Assembly: GCF_902806685.2 (NCBI RefSeq)
Contig: NC_048536.1
Span: 6,448,001-6,512,000 of the forward strand
DNA: 64,000 nt
Direction of reading: 5' to 3'
DNA from: Maniola hyperantus
Lineage: Eukaryota > Arthropoda > Insecta > Lepidoptera > Nymphalidae
Below, piece after piece: positions 38,501-50,500 of the stretch. Under the pieces are notes generated by a model, which saw nothing but the letters and a program-made list of their open reading frames with translations, had not been told where the DNA came from and did not search any database. The position numbers and the translations under genes are program-made. Position 1 is the first letter of the stretch, and each line of letters begins with the position of its first letter.

Positions 38501-41500
38501 ACTGACTTAAGTATAATATACCTAAGTATAGGTACTTACAATAATTTACGCAACATATAAATGGTACCTACGTATGGGTTTGTACGGGAGCGGTGTGCAG
38601 GCTCGACCGTACCAAAGGGGAGATCTCCCACCGAGCGGTTGGTTGTGCTCGGTAGCGCCAGCTGGGCCGACGGTTATGTCTTGAAACTTCTATATATAGT
38701 CCAGATTGCAGAAAACTCCGTTAGTGCGATTACTATCGGCGGTACATTTGTTCGGGACTACGCCATCGATTGAACAGCGCCATCTAGTTTCTATTGTGGT
38801 AACCGCCACATCACTCCCCTCCGAGACGAACGCGTAGTGTGAAGCAGTGAAGAGAGGTGGCGTTGTAGCGTGAAGGCGTGTGAAGGGCAATGGCTGCTAA
38901 CCATCCAGAGAAGCGGTAGACCAGGACGCTTGTAGCTGGTGATGGAGTGCAGAGCCATTGTGCCCCGAAGCTGTGCTACATCCGTCTTACAGGCCTCGAT
39001 GTGATTGCTGTTGCTGCTTGTAGACTTGGAGTTTGGAGGAGACGTCGGCTTGCGGTGTGTGATCCAAAGGTGTTGCGGTGTATGCGATCACCCTTGATCA
39101 CGTTGAGTGCGGTGCGGAGTTCGATCGAGTTGATCTTCGATGACGTCGGCTGTTGTAGTGTGCGACCATTCTTGTTTTCGTCGGTTGTTGAGGTGTGCGA
39201 CCGTTCTTGATCACGTCGGGGTCACCAATGTACGGGAGCGGTGTGCAGGCTCGACCGTACCAAAGGGGAGATCTCCCACCGAGCGGTTGGTTGTGCTCGG
39301 TAGCGCCAGCTGGGCCGACGGTTATGTCTTGAAACTTCTATATATAGTCCAGATTGCAGAAAACTCCGTTAGTGCGATTACTATCGGCGGTACATTTGTT
39401 CGGGACTACGCCATCGATTGAACAGCGCCATCTAGTTTCTATTGTGGTAACCGCCACAGGTTTAATAAAAACTGCCATACCCCTTTCAGGTTAGCCCGCT
39501 TCCATCTTAGACTGCACCATCACTTACCAACAGGTGAGATTGCAGTCAAGGGCTAACTTGTATTTGAATAAAAATATATTATATAAAAACGTAAAAAATA
39601 ATGTTAATTATACAATGTGTGTATAAATGTGGTGATCGCCTTTTTGCGTACCTAATAAACATACCTATCGCGAACCGAGAGGCCGTTGTAATAGCTGCAA
39701 AAAATGTCCTTGTATCATCTACGTTAAACAGACGTTAAATTACGTTTAACAGACTTCAGCGGGTTGGTGGTAGTTTAACGATGTAGGCCAAGATTTTATA
39801 CTGATATAAGTAGATCTAGGTACTCTAACCCTTCACCTGGTGCGCGTATTAGATATCAGTTTCTGCCTGAATCTGGAACAAGGTTTGTACCAAAACGCAC
39901 TTTATTTGCCACTAAACACGTTACAGCACATCCTGTCTCTCATCTCCATGCGACTTTAATGTGTGATATCGGGGTTTATGTCGCCCGTAAAAATATCCGT
40001 ACTCACTAACCTAATTAAATATAATTCTGTTAACACGACGATTTTTTTATCGTTGATTGCCTATAAATCAAATGATTTGAACAGGAAGAACTTAGGTAAA
40101 AGAATAATAAACTGTTTTATGAACCGTCAGTAAATGAATATTATCGGAGTCGGTTTGGCATCCCTAAATGTTAAATGATGCATAATGTGCTAGTTTTAAC
40201 TTTGAATACTTAGTTAATGTCCCTACACAATCCCGAATTGTAACTTATTAAACCGACTTTTCCACTGAACGGTAATAAGTGAACACGTTTGCATAGCCTT
40301 CAGACGGGTAGGTAAAGGTTTCCCTAAAATATATCTTTAAGAGGATTTGTTTAAGGAAGTAGTAAGTTAAAAGGTAAAGTCCCTTTAAAGATTATTTTTT
40401 ATCTCTTGTCACAATTCAAGCAGAAAAAGATAAATATACGTGATTTAAGATTTGGAATGTACCTAATAAAGTAGGTAAATCAGTGAACAATGAACATGAT
40501 AATATTATTATTAAGGACATAATATTTTTAGTTGTCTTTACAAAATTCGAATACCTATTACCTAGAATCGATTGAAATTAGAAGGTACAATCATTTTCAA
40601 TAATCAGCAACCATTGTGTACAAATAAACAATCTCCATTTGTAACAAGAACGATACGTGACTTTATTATGGCGTTAAGGTTCCTACTACCAAACTTATAT
40701 AATTACAGGTTTTTCAGTCGAGTTTTTCCATATCTCATTTTATTAAGAAGAGCAATCGCAAAACATTGATTTAACATTTAAAAAAAAACTAAGTATTTAG
40801 TTCTTTTGTGTTGCTTGATTATGGCAAACTAGACCTGCCAGCGGCGATAGCCTAGTGATTATGATGTTGGCGTCTTATTCGGGGAGTAAGGAGTTCGACT
40901 CTGGGCACGCACCTCTAACTATTCGAAGTAAGGTATATGCGCTTTAAGCATTTAACGAAAAAATCTATACGCTTGAGAGTTCTTCATAATGTTCTCGAAG
41001 ATGTGTGAAGTCTGCCAATCCGTTGGGATTAGTAAGTGTGGGGACTACGGCCAAACCCTTCGGAGGCAAGACCCATTCTCAGTAGTCGGCAATGGGTAGA
41101 TCATGATGAGACCTGCCAGTTTCTGAGTAGGTTGGTTTTATCTACGGAGAGTGAAAATGACAAGTTACAATGGGACAGTCTTAAAACGACAAAGACTTAG
41201 ACTTAGAACCATAGTAGAACGGAATACGTTTCAATGTCGATAAAAGAACGAGACAATTTGATTCCGTTATTCAGAGGATGAGTGTCTGGCCGACTGAATG
41301 CGCTTGCGTCTGAAGGCTGGACATTTTCGACGACGATATACAGTACATAAATAGGTCTTTAGTCATAGTAATATTTTTATAGTAGAAAGGATTAAAAATA
41401 GCGTGATTGATTTTACATGTTCTTACCCTTGGTTTAAAATGTAGGGCAGCAGTTTAGATATAACAAATATAAATCCGTTTCACAACAGCTGTTTACGTAG

Positions 41501-44500
41501 TTTATAAAGTGTATAAAGAACTATCTGACTCACACCGACTTCGCATGGGTGGGCTTCTATTCTGTGGACTAAATGTAACTGTGTTTATAACTTATAAACC
41601 TGCCTTATGAATTCTAAATAATGAAAAAACCAGTCAAGTGCGAGTCGGACTCGTACACGAAAGGTTCCGTAACATCGTACAAAAAATAAACCTTTGAATT
41701 TTTTTTGAATTTTCATGGCGGCCATTTTAAAATTATTATAATTTGTACTTATAGCGGCAATAAAAATACACATTGTGTGAAAATTTCAACTCTACCTATT
41801 ACGGTTCATGACACCCCCGCTGACAGACAAACGGACGGACGGACAGCAGAGGCTTAGTAATATCTCAGAATACATAATATAGTAGTAATAGGCCCCATTT
41901 GGAACCCTACGAGTACGGAACCCTAAGAATGATTAAATAATTTAGAAGTTAAAAGTGTTTAAAAATTTAAAGAGATAGAGATGGAAGTGAGCGTTAATAT
42001 AATGTGATTTGTTTGCACCAGAAGTTTTGAAATGTTAGATATAGTCAGTAATGTTTTGAACAAAATATGAGTAGAGAAAACCATACTTAATATTTTTTAG
42101 ACATGCGTGGGATTACAATATTTCATAAACCAGTAATCTGTTTTGATTTCAAAGACAATCGAATGATGTCATCAGTTTATTTTTGTTTGTTTTGGTTTTT
42201 GTTTTCATTACTCGCTCGATCTTATCTTGTACCTACCTACCTATTAAATATAGAGCAGGTCATTTTCGAATAAATCTAAATTTTATTGTTTTTGTACTAG
42301 GTATGATTATGATAAACTCTTATTATGATAAACCCCCCATCATCACCTCTATCTTTGTCTCCTGCTTTTGTATTGTTGTTTTTAACATAAATAGCGAGTA
42401 AACGAACAGGGGTCATCTGATGCATGCAGAACTTTTTGATTCACTATAGACACACGCTTTACCACGATCACACCTGATGGGATGTGATGATGTGGCCTCA
42501 GATGGGACGTGTTTCTCTAGAAGGTGCCTTGAGAAGGTGAACTTGTTGCAATTTTAACAGTTTGGCCTGTGACCCGACAACCAATGTTAAGTGGTTACCG
42601 CAGTCCATGAAAATTTATAGCTACAGACGAACCGCCAATGCCGGCCGGCTTTACAGGAATTTGTTGATCCGCCCCTAATTATATGGTAGATGCTGTTGAC
42701 GATTCAAAAATACTTGTAAAAGTTTAATTGAATAAAAAATATTTTTATTTTATTAATGTAGAGAACTGGCTAAAAACGACGAAGGCTTTGTAACGGCTTT
42801 GATTTGCATCGCAAGGAAGATGTATTATAATATTATGAGTAAATATTGAGACAGATAACAAAAGAACTTTAATGACGTAATAGACGCCGTCAAACCCGTT
42901 ATGTGGCTATGTGCGTTATGCTTATGATTTATGCGCGCAGTGAAAGTAGTCGAACTAGCCGCATCTCAGTCTTCGTTTAAAATTCTTTCGTCCTCCTCAT
43001 CATCATAACAACAGACTGAGATGGAACGCTGTCGACAAAAGGCAACCCGTTCTACCATTCACTGACTTCCGATTGCAAGGTTCCCGTATAATAAGCCGCG
43101 ATGATATAATATTTGATTGAAGTTGATTGCATAGCAAAAAGTAATTGCATAATGGATGGTCGCAGTAATTTATTTATTTAGTCGCTCTACAATTGCTTTA
43201 AATTAACTAGTACCGAAAGTGAGGTTAGATTTTTGAGACACTAATTTAAAACAGTTCATAAAACTTCAGATAGGCAAAGCTCATACAATTTTATTTTAAA
43301 AAGTGAAGATGAATTTGTACGGTTGGGTGTTTGGCACATACCTAATATGCGTTGCGACCAGGGTTGAGAATGCGGATGCGGATTATTAGAAGTTCATATC
43401 CGTGGATGCCGATGCGAATGTTCCGCATTCGCGGATGCGGATGCGGATATCCGTAACACCCCTGCACTGTTACGGATATTCGCATTCGCACCACGCTGGC
43501 CTCGCCTACTTTCTTAGCAGGTCGTTACTTGTTGCAAATATGAATAAGCTCCGCAGTAATTTATACGGAGGCGGATGCAGATGTCTGAATTAATGCGAAT
43601 GTTCTGCATTTGCAGATGCGGATGCGAATATCCGTTCACCCCTGGTTGCGTTAGAAATTGACGCGGCGTTTTCATTTTACGCACATTTTGATATCGAGCG
43701 TGTTTCAAAAAATGGCGGTCCGTTACCAGGGTTGCTTAATTTTTATATCGCTATAAGATCTTTTAGCTTGATTACTTATTCATGAAACTTTCTACAGTGG
43801 GCGTCGAATTAATAGAGCAGTTATGCCCATATTTTTATTGGGTAGGTACGAGTTTACGACTTGCCATAGGTACCTATTCCAAGACTACAATTTAATTGGT
43901 TTCTAGAAGGCTTGTTAGTAAGATGATCACTAAAATATTGTGATATTTATTATAGGCCTTTATAGCCATGATAGCCTAGTCGTTAAGACGTTCGCCTCCT
44001 ATTTGGGAGGTCAGGGGTTCGATCCCGGCCATGCATCTCTAATTTTCGAAGTTATTAAATATCACTAGCTTTACGGTGAAGGAAAACATCGCGAAGATAC
44101 CTGCATGCCTGATATTAATTATCTCCAATTTTTTCTCCATAATGTTCACAAAGGTGTGTGAAGTCTGCCAATCCGCAATCGGCCAGCGTGGTTGACTATG
44201 GCCAAACCATTCTTATTCTAAGAGGAGACTCCCATAATGACTCTCATCGCGTGCTCAATAGAGCCAGCGGTGGATATAATAATAATCATACTATAGGAAA
44301 CTGAAGTAGACCTGACCTGACCCAATTTAGTAAATATCATGTTTTAAAATACAATATGGAATTCAACTTAAGAGCGTTAATGTTCCAAAATTATCGTGTA
44401 CCTACCTGCCTAAAAGATATCCTAAAACTGAAACCAGTATTTTTTTCTAAGATTTAATGGAGCTTATTTAATTTATTCAAATTTAAATCAGTTTTGCACA

Positions 44501-47500
44501 CATCTTCGACTGTAAAATGTGACTCACAGCTACTGGAATACAGAAATATTAAATTGGACGGAAAAAATTTGCACCTACGTTAGTGATTCAGTCTGATTAT
44601 TTTGTATTTTTTGTAAGTACATAGGTATATTACCACTATATTAACATGATCAAAAATATCTCTATTTTTCACGGTATCCTGTGCTCTTTAATTCGTCCAA
44701 GCCTTGGCTCAAATTTAATTTTGTGTAATATTAATATGACAGAATAAAACACCTGAAATGTACCTGTTGTGTTCACGCTACTAATGTTGTATCGACATCA
44801 TCTGAACCCATCGCCGGCTCATTACTGAGCACGAATCTTCTCTCAGAATGAGAAAGGTTGAAGGTCAGGGTGAGAACGTTGCATAGAGTTGAGTAAGTAG
44901 GTAAAATACTTAACATTAAAAATCTTCTACACTAAAAATATATTCAGCATCATCACTTACTGATTTGCGTCATCATTGCTTGGTTAAAGCAATCGTTTGA
45001 AATACGTAATCGACAAGGCTTCACCATCAATCAATTAATTCATTTGGTAATGCCCATCATCCTTCAAAAGAGATGGGAATCGTGTCAGCATCATAATATA
45101 TACAAACTTGTACCTACACTCTTCACGCCTGTCTTGCGTAAGACGTGTCCGAAATAAAGTGGGATGTAGAAACTAACGAAATGCTAGACGTCACGGGCGC
45201 TAACAAAATTAACAACAGTTACGCAAAATTATTCCTAGTTAATAATGGGTTTTGGGTCATCCAACTTTATGTGTTTAATCGTAAACTATTTGATAAATAG
45301 CAAATATTGCAGACTACTGAAGACGTGTTTTAAATTTTACGAGAGTAGATTAAACTTTCAGTGGACAGTTGCGTTTTTGTAAATAACATACAGTAACTGT
45401 AACTGCACATACTTTATGAAGAAAAGATAAGTTGTAACTATTTTTTTTTTGTGCAGCCAAACGGTCAAAGGTCAACCAATATTTAACAAAAAAAAAAATT
45501 CTTACGCAATTTTAGAAGTAGATATCCATGATCATTGATCATGGAGTGCTTAGTACAGAATTTGTACATTTGATTTTATTATTACCTATATAACTATCTA
45601 AAACCATAACTTTGGGATGGTGCCTAGCAATATTGGCTGTTTTGACAAATTCCGAAGGTCACAAGGTAATTGTTCTTTGTAAAAACTAATAGAATGCTAG
45701 GTTGACGGATCTTCGAGCGTTGGTAGTAAGTGCATGGGACGCAGACCTGGCAGACCTATTGTTCATCTCATATACTGTAGGCGTAGTTTTAGTATGGTAA
45801 TCCTCTGTTACAATGTAAATGAAGCACCTGCTGTTAATACTTTATTCTAATATTATGAATTCTTGTATATTTACCTAAGTACTCGTATAAATCGACTATA
45901 ATACACAGATAATGTTATGTATGAATAACATAAAAGGAGAAATTGACTGACTAATTGAAATGTAAACGTAACTAGAAACAGATCTAGAAATGTATTTTTT
46001 TGTAATTTGCATGTAGGACTTCCAAATTACGTAGCGCCCCACTAAAAAGTATTTTCAGAAATTCCACCAGACCAAAGTGGAGTTCAGCAAGTAGTTCTAC
46101 AAAAGCACGGAAAGTAAAATAAGTAGAAACATTGATGTTGCGATTACAAAAGCTGGCACTGATCATCATTATTTTATCGCGGCCACTTATATGCCATTTT
46201 TCTACCAGTCCTTGAACCATGACTGTTGTAAACAAGTGAAAATTTAGAAAGCGTCATCACCTCACGTGCTAAAAACTTTGTCAACAAAAGTTTATGACAG
46301 AGACCTTTGACGTATTGCGTAAGTTACCGTTCCTACCTTTGCTAATTAATTACAGGTTTTAGTAAAACATCTTCTCTAAAGTTTGAAACACACAGAACGC
46401 GTGATTGAAATACGGTGCAATCTGTTCAACGCGACTTCTAGAAGTTCTAATACAAGGAACGTTGATAGAATTGGGGTGTCGAAATACAATAATGTGAAGA
46501 TAAAATTGACCAAAAGGTCCTTGACCCAAAATAAAAAATTCAGCACTACCGTTTTGAATTTCATGTTTAAGGTTTTCGCTTGAAGATGTATGCTATAATA
46601 CTGAAGTGAGATGTAAAACCTCATGCTAAGCATCTAGATGAAGGCGTCACACTTGAAGAGCGCGTAATTGTTGCGTAGCCAAAAAGGCGTGCTGTTTTCC
46701 TCACGCGCAGCAGTCTGATTAGCTTTTTACCAGGCCACGGCAAAGCTAAAAGGAAGGGTTATGATTTTATATATAGTTTGTATTAGTAATCTTACATTTG
46801 TACATGCTCTGTTTCTGTGCAGTCTAAGTACGTTACTATAAGTAGTTCATGGATAATGTCGCGCGTCAATACCGTCCCGCGACGTACCTGTCCAACCCTT
46901 TACTTATGTTGTTCGGTACAAAGATGTTATTGTAATCCACACGGTGCTTTAATTAATCAACTTGTTTTTGAAGTAAAACGGGGAATCCGTTACTGAGTCA
47001 TGAAAAAATAGTTATTTCTCGCAATCGTTATCTGTATAGGTATAGTGTATCATATTCTTCTCCAGCGAACTAAAAATACAAATCTTTGCTTCATGTTAAG
47101 CATCGCATCATCATCAAGAATGACTCAATGCTGATAGAGTTGAAATAAATATCATGTTGAAATGGAAAAATAAACTCCAGATGGTCTTGAAAAGTCTATC
47201 GTGATAATTGTGGTAATGGAGGACAATTATTTTACATGCTCTATGTAGCAAACGTCTGCATCAATGGATCACGGTGCAGCATTCGAAACAAACAAAATAA
47301 ATGGCTCTTTTCATTAAAATGTTATGAACCCAAATACCAATTTTCGTCATCATCATAGATATAGACTCGAAAAATGACGGACTTTCATACAAATTTACAA
47401 TACCTAATCCTATTGGGGGTGGAATTTCTAAAAATCCTGAAACGTAACAATATATTTCTTCATTTTTAACTAAAAGCCCAAATACCAATTTTCAAAGATA

Positions 47501-50500
47501 GATAACTTGATAAATGACGGACTTTGATACAAACTTTCATGCCCTATTTAATTAACCAAGTAGTGGTAGAATTTCCAAAAATCATTTCTATTTACAGAGG
47601 GACCTACTGTCCAAAATTCAAATTTCTGAAATATTTTGGGGGTTTGGGCTGCGCGTTGATAGATATCAGTCAGTCAGGACAAGTATTTCTATATTATGTT
47701 TTGTGGTTTTTAATTTACTCTTGTTTCTTTTGTTACAGGAACGGGTACATTCGGCCGCGTGTGTCTCTGTCGAGACAAAGCCGCCGATGAATACCTGGCA
47801 ATGAAAATATTATCTATGGCTGACGTTATCCGCTTAAAGCAAGTTGACCACGTTATGAACGAGAAGAGCATATTAGCAGAAATCAATCATCCGTTCATAG
47901 TGAATTTGTAAGTTACGAATTTTTATTTCGCAAGGAATAAACTTATTTTGTTATAGTTCGGAACCACATAAAATCCGTATGGTACAACCTGAAAGTATAA
48001 AGTTTCTGTGGTAGGCACCTAGTAGGTAGGTACAGTGCGACAAGGCTTTCTTGGCACTTGAATGAAATTGACAGGGGGCGCTGTTGGAGAACAAAGGCTT
48101 AGACTATTCAAACAAGAACAAAGGGGACACTTGACGACAACGTTAGTTCCTTTTTTCGCCACGCGCCAAGATAGCCTTGTCGCACTGTACAAGGTGCAGT
48201 ATGTGCTATGCAACTACACCATACGCTCTCCCGCTTATAACAAGGTGATTACATATATTCTCTTTGGCTTACAAATGCGAGAAAAAGAAATTGGTCAGTG
48301 TAGACTGCCGACAGAAGTTTTACCCATCGAATTGCAGCCTACTTTTCAAAACTTACATAATTTGTAAATTAAAGTTATTACAGTAGTACCAGTAGTTTAG
48401 TTTTTACATCTATCGGCACTCCGAATACTACCATGTTAGTTACGTGACCTTGGAGTTTTTACGCATCTCAAAATCGCGCAACGCGCGTAAAAGGTGTTTT
48501 CACTTAAATAAGCAACTAAGCAAGCATGCACTACCACGAAGCCATACCTACCACACAGCACGTTTCACTCCGACACCGTAGACCGCAGGTTTCACTCTGG
48601 CTTCCTTAGATGTTGATAAGATTATTTTGTTAGAAACTTTTTATTTGCTTAGTTTGTATATTTAGTTGATAGATGTTTGCCTGACTGCGACCTTATCAGT
48701 TTGTTAGGTTGATAGGTTCGCATGGACCATGCCATCTGATGGTATTTGCTAATTCAAGAACCAGAAATATGACAGTTGGAAACTTTACATAATAGGTAAT
48801 AGGTATGGTAAATGATGATGCTTTTTTTTAAAAATTGTTTTTACCCAATATGAAAAAAAACGAAAACTGGAAATCTGCTAAAGCTTTTAGCTTTTAAATA
48901 ATGAGAAGCTAGATATAATGTGACGAACGCATTAGGCTCTGATTGGCCGCCCCGCCACTTTTCCGCTATTGGCATTGTTGCAGCAAATACTATCATCAGG
49001 CCAATCTCAACAATAGGAACTGTTGCAATGAATAATGCAGCTTCCCCATAATAGACCCGTGGCCCTACCGCGGTTGTTTGACAGCTACAATGTCACGATC
49101 GCAATCATCTCTGATTGGTTAATGCTCGCTCACTATTGGCCACAATGCATTCTTGCAACAAGAATCGCTCAAATTCAGCCAATCAGAACAATTAAGATTG
49201 TAATAATGATTGATGCAGGTTTTAGACAATCGCCCTTCCGCTGGTGGTGCTTGTTAGAAAAGGGGTGTACGACATTAGACGTGACGTATACTTTCGCAAT
49301 CACCTACGTCACCTTAAAATGTTCCACGCAATGTAGGTGGTATAAAATTAACCTTACCACATTGGTCTATTATTAATACAATAAATAGATATTCCCCACC
49401 TGTTGTAGTTATGAATAGCTCGCAAATATTAAACATCTTCAACTTATCAGACACATGGTGTTAACCACGTGTCGACATTTCGCCTGTCTACTAGTCACTA
49501 CCCATATTATAAATGCCAAAGTTTGTTTGTTTGTTATTTTTGCATGGGTATAGTTAAAACCGTGATAGCCTAGTGGTTAGGACGTCCGCCTTCTAATCGG
49601 GGGTCGGGGGTTTTATAAAGTCCCGGTGCATTGTAAAATATTTAAGAAAAAGTATGTCTGCCTGTCTGCTACCTTTTCACGGCCCATCCGCGCTAACCGA
49701 TTTTGATAAAAGGTACAGAGTTGCACCCCGGGGACATAGGCTACTTTTTGTCCCGGAAAATCAAAAACGCCTTACAGGGTTTTTAAAAACTTCAATCCAC
49801 GTGGATGAAGTCACGGGCATCATCTACTTGGCTCACAGATAGTTTGCATCCTGAAGACGGCTACTTTTTATCCCGGTTCCCACAGGATTTTAAAAACCTT
49901 AAGCCACGCAGACGTCATCTAGTGGAAAATGAAGTTGTAATGTCCCGTGGTAGTAATCGTAATAACCAGTAGTGACAGTAGGCTGATAAATGAATTTTGA
50001 TAAAAATTGATTTTCATAAAAAACACATTGTTTCAGGCGATGGTGGACCCATGATGACTCGTGTATATACATGTTATTTGACTACGTGTGCGGGGGTGAA
50101 CTTTTCTCTTATCTGAGAAATGCTGGCCGTTTCAGCAATAGTATTGGTAAGTACTATTTATACTATGTGTAGAGTTACTAGTGTGACTATGTGGCTCTCG
50201 TAGGTCTAGTAGCACTTCTCTACGACCAATACAACCATACCTGCAGGTATCTAAATATATAAAACGAAAAGCTGACTGACCGACTGATCTGATCAAAGCA
50301 CAGGTCAAATTACTGGACAAAACAGGCAGATTGCTATTATGACATAGACATCCGCTAAGAAAGGATGTTTGAAAATTCAATCGCTAAAGGGGGACAAAAG
50401 AGGTTAGGAATTTGTGTAGTCCACGGGGACGAAATCGCGGGAATAAGCTAGTTAAATATAAGTTATAACAATATCAATTTATCAATGAATATTTCCACTT

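Larger units (their letters stand above)
38581..39458 (-). mobile_element. Miniature LTR retrotransposon (TRIM-like), non-coding
   Basis: Two direct 230-bp repeats (38581-38810, 39229-39458), identical as far as I can read, both begin TGTACGGG and end CCGCCACA. They enclose 418 bp. The element is flanked by GGTT at 38577-38580 and 39459-39462, a 4-bp target duplication. On the minus strand a tRNA primer-binding site TGGTGACCCCGACGTGAT directly follows the 5' LTR (39210-39227), and a purine tract GGAGGGGAGTGA directly precedes the 3' LTR (38811-38822); this fixes the orientation. The interior has no gag or pol and is partly built of degenerate GTCGG...TGTGCGACC repeats. It must have been mobilised by proteins of a larger relative. 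A heavily deleted full element is the alternative. Confidence 0.85.
14762..47738 (+). other. Intron 1 of the Pka-C3-like gene (about 33 kb)
   Basis: Bounded by ATAG|GTGAGT at 14762 and TGTTACAG| at 47738. It separates the regulatory N-terminus from the glycine loop and splits the codon of the first loop glycine. No nested gene was recognised on either strand. It is filled with the SINE, LINE, hAT, MITE and LTR elements listed separately plus AT-rich sequence. The long stretches 25000-26500, 27000-29350, 31500-33000, 34900-35800 and 44300-47300 show nothing I can name. Confidence 0.85.
47908..50036 (+). other. Intron 2 of the Pka-C3-like gene
   Basis: GTAAGT donor directly after the codon part TT, and TTTCAG acceptor. 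Contains a mariner-like MITE (48031-48189), a segment related to 2340-2520 (49055-49230), and a dispersed repeat copy with a partial SINE in it (49497-49930). Confidence 0.85.

Noticed and set aside
38052..38562. CRISPR-like array
   Set aside because: Units are contiguous 132-bp tandem copies without spacers, in an animal genome.
38561..38773. 70-codon frame also found at 39140-39421
   Set aside because: The shared part lies inside the LTRs; the duplication is that of the LTRs and the frame has no gag or pol likeness.
45527..45548. Short palindrome around TGATCATTGATCA
   Set aside because: Arms of about 10 bp are common enough by chance in AT-rich DNA; not listed with the perfect long hairpins.
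48062..48367. 101-codon frame in kinase intron 2
   Set aside because: Begins inside the mariner-like MITE and runs into unremarkable sequence.
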